Assembly (NCBI GenBank): GCA_963805495.1
Contig: CAWDUQ010000005.1
Location: 186,001 to 250,000, forward strand
DNA: 64,000 bases
Reading direction: 5' to 3'
Source: DAHUXD01 sp963805495
GTDB taxonomy: Bacteria > Acidobacteriota > Thermoanaerobaculia > UBA5066 > Gp7-AA6
Shown here: positions 24,599-33,075 of the stretch, in pieces
Layout of the letters: every line of letters starts with the position of its first letter
Position numbering within the stretch: the first letter of the stretch is position 1
Translations under genes and position numbers: made by a program
The notes under the pieces: model-generated
The model's database searches: none
What the model was told of the DNA's origin: nothing
Seen by the model: the letters and a program-made list of their open reading frames with translations, nothing else

Positions 24599-27500
24599 TC
24601 AGCCGTCCGCCGGCGTCCGCCGGACGTCCGCGGCCGGCGACATCCGTTTCAGATAGCCGCGCGAGCCGACGAAGAACCCGGCGTCGGACATGTGGGGGGC
24701 GAGCGGCGACTCGCGGGGATCGCGCCCGTCCACCCTCCCGACGAGCACGGCGCGCCGCCGGCCCGTCTCGACGAGCCTCGAAAGCGCCCGGACGAGGTCC
24801 CGCGCCGCGGCGCCGCGGGCCGGCTCCTCGGACGGAAGAAACGTCAGGAGGTTGGTCTCCGCCCGGCCGATCCAGGCGAGAAGCTCGCCGTCCCGCAGGA
24901 CGACTTGCGCTCCGGCCGCCCGCTGCGGACGCGCCTCCCCCGCCGAGGCGGGCCAGGCCAGCGCGGCGCCCCAGGGGTTGGCCGGGTCCGTCGCGGCAAG
25001 AACGATCGTCTGCGAGTCTTCGGACTCGGGGGCCTCGCGCTGGCCGCGCAGCCGGTCGTCCGCGCCCGGAAGCGCGAACTGGGTCGCGCCGAGGCCCGCG
25101 ACGAAATAACCGCGGCGCACCTGCCCCGCGTCCTCCATCGCCTTCAACACCGGATACACGGACGCGAAACCGCCGGCGATCCCTTCGGCCGCGGCGGCCT
25201 CGCGCGTCACGACGCCGTGCCGCTCGAGCAGGGCGCGGACGAGCGCGGCGCGCCTTTCCGTCTCGGTCGGCGGCTTCCGCGCCGGGCCGGGCACGAGCGC
25301 CCAGCGGCCTTCGCTTCCCGGCGGGCCGAGCCGGCGCGAGCGGAAGGCTCCGCCCCGCACGCGGCGGGCGCTCTTCGCCGACGATCCGCGCAGCATCGAG
25401 CGCAGGGGCGCGAGCGTGTCGTTGGAGACCTCCCCCGCCCAGACGAGGTCCCAGAGGGCCTCGACGAGATCGCCGGCGAAGCCGCCCGTCTCGGCCGCGA
25501 GGTCGGGGAAGAAGAGCGCGCCGCGCGCGCGGCGCAGGAGCTCGCGGACTTTCTCCGCGAGCTCGCCCTCCGCCGGTTCTGGCAGCGGCGCCAGGAGCGC
25601 CGCGCGGTCCGTCAGGTACAGGGACACGCGGCCGTCCGACGGGCCGAGAGGTTCGAGGCCCCGCCAGACGATCTCGCCCGAGGCGAGGAGAAAGTCGAGG
25701 TCGGCGGGTCGATACCGCTCGATGCGCGCCGGCAGGACTTCGGTCTCGAGCGCGGACGCCGGAATGGGAGCGCCCTGGAGCTGTTCGACCGCGGAAAGGA
25801 GCGCCTCCAGCCCGGCGCGCGGCTGCGCCACGCCCTGCCACTGCGCCAGGAATCTTGAAAACGCGGCCGGCTCGACCGGCTCGACCTCGCGCCGCAGCTT
25901 CGCGAGCGACCGCCGCTTGATCGCCCGCAGGACCCCTGCATCGCACCACTCGCGCGAGGTTCCGCCGGGAAGGAAATCGCCCTCGAGCACGCGGCCGCGC
26001 TCGGCGAGTCGGTCGAGCGCCAGGCGCACGACGCCGACGGCGAGGCCGAACCGCGCCGCCGCGTCCTCGAGGCGGAACGGGCCGTGTGTTCGCGCGTGAC
26101 GGGACAGGAGGTCCGACAGCGGGTCTTCGACCGGCTCGAGAAACGCCTCGGGAAGGCCCGGCGGCGGGACGACGCCGAGCGCGTCGCGCAGCCTCGCGGC
26201 GTCCTCCGCGGCGGCCAGTCGCGCTTCCCCCGCGATCCGCACGGCGATCACGCGGCGCTCCTTCGTCAGCGCGGCGAGCCACGCCCGGACCTGCCCGGGC
26301 GACTCGCAGCGGGCGCCGATCTCCTCTGCGGACAGGTCTCCGAGCGAGAGGAGCAGGTCGTGGACGCCGTCCGCGTGCCGCACCCGCCGTCCCTCGAGCC
26401 GCTGGAGCGAGGCTTCGAGCGAGGTGATCGCTTGCGGGTCGAGGAGCTCGCGCAGCTCGGCCTCGCCGAGGAGCTCCTTCAACTGCGCCTGGTCGACCGA
26501 CAGCGCCTGCGCCCGGCGCTCGGCGAGGGGAGCGTCGCCGTCGTAGATGAAGTTCGCGACGTACGAGAAGAGAAGCGACCCGGCAAAGGGCGAGGGCGTG
26601 CGCGAATCGACCGTGACGATCCGGATCCGGCGGGAGGCGATCTTCCGCAGGATCTCGACGAGGCCCGGGAGGTCGAAGACGTCGCGCAGGCACTCGCGGT
26701 AGGTCTCGAGGATGATGGGAAACGACCCGTACCGCGAGGCCACGGCGAGCAGGTCGGCGGCGCGCTTGCGCTGCGCCCAGAGCGGGCTGCGGCGGCCCGG
26801 GTGCCGCCGAGGAAGGAGAAGCGCCCGCGCGGCGTTCTCGCGAAAGCGCGCCGCAAAGAGCGAGGTCTGGCCGAGGTTGCGCACGACCACGTCCTCGACC
26901 TCGTCGGACGCCGGAAGGAACAGCGCCGTGTCGGGCGGCTCGTCGGACTCCGGGATCCGGAACACCATGCCGTCGTCGGACCAGAGCGCCTCGACGTCGG
27001 CGGCGCTCGACTCCTTGAGCCGTGCGAGGACGGCCGTGGCCCAGGGCGCATGGACCCGCGCGCCCCATGGCGACAGGATGCAGACCCGCCAGTCGCCGAT
27101 CTCGTCCACGTAACGCTCGACGACGAGCGTCCGGTCGCTCGGCACCTCCCCCGTCGCCTCGCGCTGATCGCGAAGATACGCCACGAGGTTCGTCGCGGCG
27201 CGAGGGTCGAGGCCGTGCGCGTCCCGCAGACGCCGTTCGGCGTCGGCACCCTTCGCGGCCGAAAGTTCGCGCGACAGCTCGCCGATCGCCGCGCCGAATT
27301 CCGGGGGCCGCCCCGGCCGGTCGCCGTGCCAGAAGGGCATCTTCCCGGGAAGGCCGGGCGCCGGCGTCACGAGGACACGGTCGTGCGTGATCTCGTCGAT
27401 CCGCCAGGAGGAGGCGCCGAGCACGAAGACGTCGCCCGGCTGCGACTCGAACACCATCTCCTCGTCGAGCTCGCCGACCCGGAGACTCCGGCGCGCGTCT

Positions 27501-29104
27501 CCGCCGGCGAGGAACACGCCGTAGAGGCCCCGGTCCGGGATCGTCCCCGCGTTGACGACCGCCACCCGGCGCGCCCCTTCGCGTGCGCGCACCTGCCCGC
27601 CGACCCGGTCCCAGGTGACGCGGGGCCGGAGCTCCGCGAACTCGTCCGAGGGATAGCGGCCCGAGAGCATGTCGAGCACGCCCTCGAAAGACGCTCGGGG
27701 AAGCTCCGCGAAGGGCGCCGCGCGCCGCACCAGGCGATAGAGGTCTTCGACACGGACGGGATCGGTCGCGACGATCGCCACGATCTGCTGCGCGAGCACG
27801 TCGAGCGGATTGCGCGGATAGGTCGTCTCCTCGACCTTGCCCTCGGCCATCCTCGCGGTGGCCGCGGCCGCCGCGAGGAGGTCGCCCCGGTACTTCGGGA
27901 AGAGGATCCCCCGCGAGGCCACACCGACGCCGTGGCCCGCCCGCCCGATGCGCTGGAGGCCGGAGGCGATCGAGGGCGGCGCCTCGATCTGGACGACGAG
28001 GTCGACGGCGCCCATGTCGATGCCGAGCTCGAGGGAGGAGGTCGCGACGATCGCGGGAAGCTGGCCGCGCTTCAACCGGTCCTCGATCTCGAGCCGCTTC
28101 TCGCGCGAGATCGACCCGTGGTGCGCGAGCGCGATCTCCTCCCCGGCCATCTCGTTCAGGGCCCCCGCCAGGCGCTCCGCGAGGCGCCGGCTGTTGGCGA
28201 AGATCATGGTCGACCGGTGGGCGCGGACGAGCTCGACCAGGCGCGGGTAGATCGACGGCCAGATCGAGCGCCGCGCCGGACCGGCGGAGGCCGGCCCCGA
28301 CGGGATCTCGTCGAGCGCCTCGCCGATTTTCGCCATGTCCTCGACCGGCACCTCGACCGTCAGCTCGAGGACCTTGCGGCTGCCCGCGTCGACGATCTCG
28401 ACGGGCCGCGCCGTCCAGGAGCCGCGCCGGCCGGCGATCTCTCCCCCGCCGAGGAGGCGGGCGATCTCCTCGAGGGGGCGCTGTGTCGCCGAGAGGCCGA
28501 TTCGCTGGAGCGGCCGTTCCCCTTGCCGCAGCTCCTCGAGCCGCTCGAGCGAGAGAAAGAGGTGCGCGCCGCGCTTGCTCGCCGCGATCGCGTGGATCTC
28601 GTCGACGATGACCGTCTCGACCGACGCCAGGGCCTCGCGCGCCTGCGAGGTCAGCAGCAGGTACAGCGACTCCGGCGTCGTGATCAGGATGTCGGGCGGT
28701 GTGCGCGCGATGCGGGCCCGCTCCGCTGCGGTCGTGTCGCCCGACCGGATGGCGACGGAAGGGATGCGGTGCGCCGCGCCGAGGCTCGCGGCCGTCACCG
28801 CGATCCCGGCGATCGGCGCGCGGAGATTGCGCTCCACGTCGACGGCGAGGGCCTTGAGCGGCGAGACGTAGAGGACCCGGCAGCGCTCCTTCTTCCCGGG
28901 CTCGGGCGCGAACATGAGACGGTCGATCGCCGCCAGGAACGCCGCGAGCGTCTTGCCCGAGCCGGTCGGGGCGAGGAGCAGCGTCGAGCGCCCGGCCTGA
29001 ATGGACGGCCAGCCCTTCACCTGGGCCGCCGTCGGCGAAGCGAAGGACGCGCGGAACCACTGCTGGACGGGGACGCGAAAGCCCGACAGGGGGTCTCGAC
29101 TCAC
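24599..29104 (-). CDS. lhr: Large helicase-related protein Lhr
   Basis: 1501 residues, full length for bacterial Lhr. Superfamily 2 motifs are Walker A APTGSGKT at 45-52, SPLKALAVD near 81, TTPESLY near 142, DEIH at 168-171 and motif VI QRIGRAGHG near 385. The winged-helix and Lhr-core segments follow, then a long C-terminal extension (about 860-1500) with winged-helix-like repeats. Lhr is an ATP-driven 3'-5' single-strand DNA translocase that unwinds DNA:RNA hybrids and is tied to damage responses. A GTG start is supported by TAGAAT ending 6 nt upstream. nei lies directly behind it, a partnership that suggests a joint base-damage pathway. Confidence 0.92.
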   Translation of the reverse strand: MSRDPLSGFRVPVQQWFRASFASPTAAQVKGWPSIQAGRSTLLLAPTGSGKTLAAFLAAIDRLMFAPEPGKKERCRVLYVSPLKALAVDVERNLRAPIAGIAVTAASLGAAHRIPSVAIRSGDTTAAERARIARTPPDILITTPESLYLLLTSQAREALASVETVIVDEIHAIAASKRGAHLFLSLERLEELRQGERPLQRIGLSATQRPLEEIARLLGGGEIAGRRGSWTARPVEIVDAGSRKVLELTVEVPVEDMAKIGEALDEIPSGPASAGPARRSIWPSIYPRLVELVRAHRSTMIFANSRRLAERLAGALNEMAGEEIALAHHGSISREKRLEIEDRLKRGQLPAIVATSSLELGIDMGAVDLVVQIEAPPSIASGLQRIGRAGHGVGVASRGILFPKYRGDLLAAAAATARMAEGKVEETTYPRNPLDVLAQQIVAIVATDPVRVEDLYRLVRRAAPFAELPRASFEGVLDMLSGRYPSDEFAELRPRVTWDRVGGQVRAREGARRVAVVNAGTIPDRGLYGVFLAGGDARRSLRVGELDEEMVFESQPGDVFVLGASSWRIDEITHDRVLVTPAPGLPGKMPFWHGDRPGRPPEFGAAIGELSRELSAAKGADAERRLRDAHGLDPRAATNLVAYLRDQREATGEVPSDRTLVVERYVDEIGDWRVCILSPWGARVHAPWATAVLARLKESSAADVEALWSDDGMVFRIPESDEPPDTALFLPASDEVEDVVVRNLGQTSLFAARFRENAARALLLPRRHPGRRSPLWAQRKRAADLLAVASRYGSFPIILETYRECLRDVFDLPGLVEILRKIASRRIRIVTVDSRTPSPFAGSLLFSYVANFIYDGDAPLAERRAQALSVDQAQLKELLGEAELRELLDPQAITSLEASLQRLEGRRVRHADGVHDLLLSLGDLSAEEIGARCESPGQVRAWLAALTKERRVIAVRIAGEARLAAAEDAARLRDALGVVPPPGLPEAFLEPVEDPLSDLLSRHARTHGPFRLEDAAARFGLAVGVVRLALDRLAERGRVLEGDFLPGGTSREWCDAGVLRAIKRRSLAKLRREVEPVEPAAFSRFLAQWQGVAQPRAGLEALLSAVEQLQGAPIPASALETEVLPARIERYRPADLDFLLASGEIVWRGLEPLGPSDGRVSLYLTDRAALLAPLPEPAEGELAEKVRELLRRARGALFFPDLAAETGGFAGDLVEALWDLVWAGEVSNDTLAPLRSMLRGSSAKSARRVRGGAFRSRRLGPPGSEGRWALVPGPARKPPTETERRAALVRALLERHGVVTREAAAAEGIAGGFASVYPVLKAMEDAGQVRRGYFVAGLGATQFALPGADDRLRGQREAPESEDSQTIVLAATDPANPWGAALAWPASAGEARPQRAAGAQVVLRDGELLAWIGRAETNLLTFLPSEEPARGAAARDLVRALSRLVETGRRRAVLVGRVDGRDPRESPLAPHMSDAGFFVGSRGYLKRMSPAADVRRTPADG

Positions 29105-29110
29105 GGCGGC

Positions 29111-29116
29111 ATTCTA
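29111..29116 (-). promoter_or_regulatory. Putative -10 of lhr
   Basis: TAGAAT on the minus strand ends 6 nt before the GTG start at 29104, leaving no space for a ribosome site. One of the clearest leaderless-type arrangements in the window. Confidence 0.5.
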
Positions 29117-29135
29117 CGGGCGGGCCGCCGAGGGA

Positions 29136-29141
29136 TACGAT
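29136..29141 (+). promoter_or_regulatory. Putative -10 of the DinB-like gene
   Basis: TACGAT ends 8 nt before the GTG at 29150. It is divergent from the lhr -10 only 20 bp away, so polymerase binding at the two sites would compete. Confidence 0.4.
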
Positions 29142-29149
29142 CGCCGGCC

Positions 29150-29716
29150 GTGGAGGAATCCGTTCCGGAGGCCGCCTTTCTCGAAGACGCGGCCCTGCAG
29201 TTGCGAAAGTACAAGAATCTCGCGGACCGGGCGTTGGCTCAGGTCCGGGCCACCGACCTCTTTCGCGCCGTCGACCCGGAGTCGAACAGCATCGCCGTCG
29301 TCATGAAACACCTCTCGGGCAACATGCGCTCGCGCTGGCGCGACTTCCTGAACTCCGACGGCGAGAAGCCCGATCGCAATCGCGACACCGAGTTCGAGCT
29401 CGACGCCGGCGACACGCGGGACGCGCTCCTCGAGCGATGGGAGGCGGGCTGGCGGCTGCTCTTCGACGCCCTCGCCGCGCTTTCGCCAACCGACCTCCTG
29501 CGGACCGTCTCGATCCGGCGGGAGCCTCACACGGCGATGCAGGCGATCAACCGCCAGCTCACGCACTACGCCTACCACGTCGGGCAGATCGTGCTTCTGG
29601 CGCGGCACTTCGCGGGGAAGGACTGGGTCTCGCTCTCCATCCCGAAAGGGAAATCGCGGGAGTTCGAAGTGGCGAAGAGCGGGCGGACGTTCGACGTCCG
29701 CGGAGAAAACGGGTGA
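29150..29716 (+). CDS. DinB-superfamily (DUF1572) protein
   Basis: 188 residues, all-alpha four-helix-bundle type. The DUF1572 pattern is visible: LRKYKNLADRALAQV near 18-32, SNSIAVVMKHLSGNMRSRW near 45-63, and a C-terminal LTHYAYHVGQIVLLARHFAG near 145-164. His in the first, middle and last helix regions match the DinB metal triad. DinB-fold proteins include damage-induced genes and metal-dependent thiol (bacillithiol/mycothiol) transferases; which applies here is unknown. It is divergent from lhr and may share its regulation. GTG start chosen by the -10 position and by absence of a good upstream alternative. Confidence 0.78.
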   Translation: MEESVPEAAFLEDAALQLRKYKNLADRALAQVRATDLFRAVDPESNSIAVVMKHLSGNMRSRWRDFLNSDGEKPDRNRDTEFELDAGDTRDALLERWEAGWRLLFDALAALSPTDLLRTVSIRREPHTAMQAINRQLTHYAYHVGQIVLLARHFAGKDWVSLSIPKGKSREFEVAKSGRTFDVRGENG

Positions 29717-29839
29717 CGGGAGCGCCGCCGCTGCCCGCCCGGCCGCCCGACTCGTCCGGTACGGTCGCGGTCGGGCATCCCGCGGCTCCCGGCCGCCGTC
29801 TTCATCCTGTGACGAACGGGAGAACCGAGAATCGACACG

Positions 29840-30886
29840 CTACCCCGGGATATCTGGGGTCCCCCTCGCCAGCGCCTGTTCCGCGATCCGCCGCGCCGCG
29901 GCGTCCGTCGTGATCCCCTGCGCCTCGGCGAGCGCGTAGACGCTCTCGAGGGTCGCGCCGATGCGGAGGACCTCCTGCCGGGCGCGCTCCGGCGGCCAGC
30001 CGAGCGATTCCTGGCCGGTGATCCCGACGGCGCCCCCGGCGTTGATCACGAAGTCGGGCGCGTAGAGGATCCCCCGGGCCCGGAGGCTCTCGGCGTCCTG
30101 CGGCTCGCCGAGCTGGTTGTTGGCGGCCCCGGCGACCGCCCGGCAGCGAAGGCGCGGAATCGTCCCGGCGTCGAGGATGCCGCCGAGCGCGCACGGGGCG
30201 AGGACGTCGCACGGCGTCTCGAGAACGACCGCCGGGTCGAGGAAGGCGAGCCCTTCGTCGCGCTGGCGGCGCACCGAGGTTTCGTCCACGTCGCTGAACG
30301 CGAGCGCCGCGCCCGCCGCGCGCAGCCTTTGGATCAGAGCACTGCCCACGCTGCCCGCCCCCTGGACCACGATTCGGCGGCCCGAGAGCGACGCGTCGCC
30401 GTAAAGGCGCGCGCACGTCGTCCGAATGCCGGCCTCGACGCCGAGTGCCGTCCAGCCCGAGGAGTCGCCCGCGCCGCCGTGCGCGGGCGACCGGCTGAAG
30501 ACGTAGGGCGCGCCGGTCTCGGCGATCACGTCCATGTCCCGGGAAGAGGTCCCGACGTCGGCGCCCGTCCAGAACCGGCCACCCAGCTCCCGGATGAACG
30601 AGCCGTAGCGGCGCAGCAGCCCGTCGCGCCGGGCGGCTTCGAGGCCGGGGGGCACCGCGAGCACGGCCTTGCCTCCTCCGCGCGGAAAGCCCGCGGCGGC
30701 CCATTTGCAGGTCATGCCCTCGGACAGACGCTCGGCGTCGCGCCGGGCCGCCGCGAGGTCGGGATACGTCTTCCACCGCGTGCCGCCGGTGGCCGGCCCC
30801 AGTCTCGACGAGTGCAGGGCGATGAAGATCGTCGCGCCGGTCTCGGCGTCCAACCGCTCGATCAACTCTTCGCCGTTCCAGCTCAT
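29840..30886 (-). CDS. Leucine/phenylalanine/valine-type amino acid dehydrogenase
   Basis: 348 residues of the Glu/Leu/Phe/Val dehydrogenase family, which deaminate branched-chain or aromatic amino acids to keto acids using NAD+. The glycine loop and first lysine lie in MTCKWAAAGFPRGGGKAVL, with K61 and K73 spaced as in leucine dehydrogenase. FWTGADVGTSS near 105 supplies substrate contacts, the NAD site is VVQGAGSVGSAL near 174, and GAANNQL near 258 is typical. Substrate (Leu, Val or Phe) cannot be fixed by eye. It starts 1 nt behind the end of the methyltransferase gene, the third gene of the SulP operon. Confidence 0.85.
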   Translation of the reverse strand: MSWNGEELIERLDAETGATIFIALHSSRLGPATGGTRWKTYPDLAAARRDAERLSEGMTCKWAAAGFPRGGGKAVLAVPPGLEAARRDGLLRRYGSFIRELGGRFWTGADVGTSSRDMDVIAETGAPYVFSRSPAHGGAGDSSGWTALGVEAGIRTTCARLYGDASLSGRRIVVQGAGSVGSALIQRLRAAGAALAFSDVDETSVRRQRDEGLAFLDPAVVLETPCDVLAPCALGGILDAGTIPRLRCRAVAGAANNQLGEPQDAESLRARGILYAPDFVINAGGAVGITGQESLGWPPERARQEVLRIGATLESVYALAEAQGITTDAAARRIAEQALARGTPDIPG

Positions 30887-30887
30887 C

Positions 30888-31367
30888 TCACAGCCACCGG
30901 CGCACGCGCGCCTTGTACCGATGATAGCTCTCGCCGAACTTCGTCCCGAGGTACGCCTCCTCGCGGGCGATGACGAGGCGCGAAAGGAGGACCACCGCGA
31001 CGGGAACCGACAGCAGCGGCCAGAGCGCGTTCCAGAACAGGGCGAAGCCCGCGAACGCGATCGCCAGACTCAGGTACATCGGGTTGCGCGAGAAACGGTA
31101 GGGGCCGCCGAAGGCGAGCGCGACCGTCGGCCGCGTCGGGTTGGGGCTCGTGCCGGCGGCGCGGAAGGTCAGGACCGCCCACGCGGCGATTCCGAGGCCG
31201 AATGCGAACAGGAAAACACCCAGCGCGCGGGCCTCGAGAGCGTGACCCGGCCAGACGGACACCGGCCACCACCGGAAGAGCAGAAATCCTCCCCCGAGCG
31301 CGAGCGCGAAGATCGCGGGCGGCGGGAACTTCACTCCCGAGGTGGCGGGTTTCGGCACGTTCGTCAC
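30888..31367 (-). CDS. ICMT/PEMT-like membrane methyltransferase
   Basis: 159 residues with about four hydrophobic segments. The signature of isoprenylcysteine carboxyl methyltransferase-like proteins is at the C-terminal half: GPYRFSRNPMYLS near 92-104, then EEAYLGTKFGESYHRYKARV near 134-153, where the Glu and Tyr-x-x-Tyr-like residues help bind SAM. Bacterial members methylate unknown small or lipid substrates. The GTG start overlaps the SulP stop as GTGA, so expression is coupled. Alternative names are phospholipid N-methyltransferase or simply DUF1295-like; the family is sure, the substrate is not. Confidence 0.82.
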   Translation of the reverse strand: MTNVPKPATSGVKFPPPAIFALALGGGFLLFRWWPVSVWPGHALEARALGVFLFAFGLGIAAWAVLTFRAAGTSPNPTRPTVALAFGGPYRFSRNPMYLSLAIAFAGFALFWNALWPLLSVPVAVVLLSRLVIAREEAYLGTKFGESYHRYKARVRRWL

Positions 31368-33061
31368 GCGCTCGCCCCTTCGGAAGCGCTCGGCGCCGCC
31401 ATGTGGCGCGCCGCGACCTCCAGTGCCTCGTCGAGACCGCGAACGAAATTGTCCCGCCCGTACTCGTCGAGTTTCCCGGCGCGCTCGAGGGCCGTGCGCG
31501 GCTGCGCCTGGATCCCCGAGATCAGGAACCGGATCCCCTGGTGAGAGAAGGAGCGGAAGAGGTCGTCCAGGACCCGGATTCCGGACGCGTCGATCGCCGG
31601 GACGTTGCGCATCCGCAGGACGAAGACCCGGGGTTTCCTGGCCACGAAATGAAGAACGTCCTTGATCTTGTCGGCCGCCCCGAAGAAGAAGGGCCCGTTG
31701 ACCTCGTAGACCTCGACGCCGGCAGGGATGGTTCGCCGCGCCACGCCCTCGGTGTCTCCCTTCATGGTCCCGTCGGGCGCGTCCTTCCATTCCTGCGTGA
31801 AGATCCCGACGCTCGTCACGTCCGCCATGCGCTTCATGAAGAGGAAGGCGGCGAGCACGACGCCGACCTGGACGGCCACCGTCAGGTCGACCAGCACGGT
31901 CAGCAGGAACGTCGTCAGGAGCACCGCAACGTCGCTCTTGGGAGTCCGGAAGAGCTGGGTGAACGCCCGCCACTCGCTCATGTGGTACGCCACGACGACG
32001 AGAATCGCGGCGAGCGTCGGCAGCGGGATGAGGCGGGCCCATTTCCCGAGAAAGAGGAAAGCGAGGGCCACGACGGCCGCGTGCGTGATCCCGGCGATCG
32101 GGGTCCGGCCACCGCTCTTGACGTTGGTCGCCGTTCGAGCGATCGCTCCGGTCGCCGGGATCCCGCCGAAGAGTCCGGAGGCGACGTTGGCAAGGCCCTG
32201 CCCGACGAGCTCGACGTTGGACTTGTGCCGGCTGCCGATCATGCCGTCGGCGACGACGGCCGAGAGCAGCGATTCGATCGCCGCGAGCAGCGCGACGGTC
32301 ATCGCCGAGGGGAAGATCTCCCGCACGCGTTCCAGTGTCACTTCGGGAATGTGCGGCGCCGGGATCGAGGCGCGGATCTCGCCGAACCGCGTCCCGATGG
32401 TTTCGACCGGAAGTCCGAGCCAGGCGACGGCGGCCGACGCCGCGAGGATCGCGACGATCGGCCCCGGGATGGTGCGCGAGACCCTGGGCCAGCCGACGAG
32501 GATTGCGAGCGACCCCGCGGCCACGCCGATCGCCGCGGGCGACGCCGTCGAGAGGCTCGCCGCGTATGCGTCCCACTTCGCCACGAACGGCACGGGAATC
32601 GTTTCCATCCGCAGGCCGAGAAAATCCCGGACCTGGGACGAGAAGATGATCACCGCGATCCCGCTCGTGAAGCCGGTCACGACGGGATAGGGGATGAACT
32701 TGATCGCCGCGCCGAATCGCGCGAGGCCCAGGATCATCAGGAGCACCCCGGCGATGACGGTGCAGATCGTCAGCCCGTCCACGCCGTAGCGCGCGACGAT
32801 GCCGTACACGATGACGACGAACGCCCCCGTCGGACCGCCGATCTGGACGCGGCTGCCGCCGAGAAACGAGATCAGGAAGCCGGCGACGGCCGCCGTGACG
32901 AGCCCCTTCTCGGGGGAGACTCCGGAGGCGATCGCGAACGCGATCGCGAGCGGGATGGCGACGATCCCGACCACGACGCCCGCCTGGAGATCCGCGAGGA
33001 GCTGGCGCCGCGTGTAGCCCGAAAGCGTGGTGAAGGTCTTGGGAAGCCAGGCGCTCGTCAC
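31364..33061 (-). CDS. SulP-family anion transporter with STAS domain
   Basis: 565 residues. Ten or more hydrophobic segments from about 22 to 425 include the family stretch GSRVQIGGPTGAFVVIVYGI near 70-89 and the GSRHKSNVELVGQGLANVA loop near 275-293. A cytoplasmic STAS domain follows from about 435 to 550 (YEVNGPFFFGAADKIKDVL; DASGIRVLDDL). SulP proteins carry sulfate, bicarbonate or dicarboxylates by proton or sodium coupling; the substrate is not readable. The GTG start has TAAGAT 8 nt upstream. It heads an operon with the ICMT-like and amino acid dehydrogenase genes. Confidence 0.9.
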   Translation of the reverse strand: MTSAWLPKTFTTLSGYTRRQLLADLQAGVVVGIVAIPLAIAFAIASGVSPEKGLVTAAVAGFLISFLGGSRVQIGGPTGAFVVIVYGIVARYGVDGLTICTVIAGVLLMILGLARFGAAIKFIPYPVVTGFTSGIAVIIFSSQVRDFLGLRMETIPVPFVAKWDAYAASLSTASPAAIGVAAGSLAILVGWPRVSRTIPGPIVAILAASAAVAWLGLPVETIGTRFGEIRASIPAPHIPEVTLERVREIFPSAMTVALLAAIESLLSAVVADGMIGSRHKSNVELVGQGLANVASGLFGGIPATGAIARTATNVKSGGRTPIAGITHAAVVALAFLFLGKWARLIPLPTLAAILVVVAYHMSEWRAFTQLFRTPKSDVAVLLTTFLLTVLVDLTVAVQVGVVLAAFLFMKRMADVTSVGIFTQEWKDAPDGTMKGDTEGVARRTIPAGVEVYEVNGPFFFGAADKIKDVLHFVARKPRVFVLRMRNVPAIDASGIRVLDDLFRSFSHQGIRFLISGIQAQPRTALERAGKLDEYGRDNFVRGLDEALEVAARHMAAPSASEGASA

Positions 33062-33069
33062 GCTCCGCT

Positions 33070-33075
33070 ATCTTA
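33070..33075 (-). promoter_or_regulatory. Putative -10 of the SulP operon
   Basis: TAAGAT on the minus strand ends 8 nt before the GTG at 33061 and overlaps the stop codon (33073-33075) of the upstream GT-C-like gene. Confidence 0.45.
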
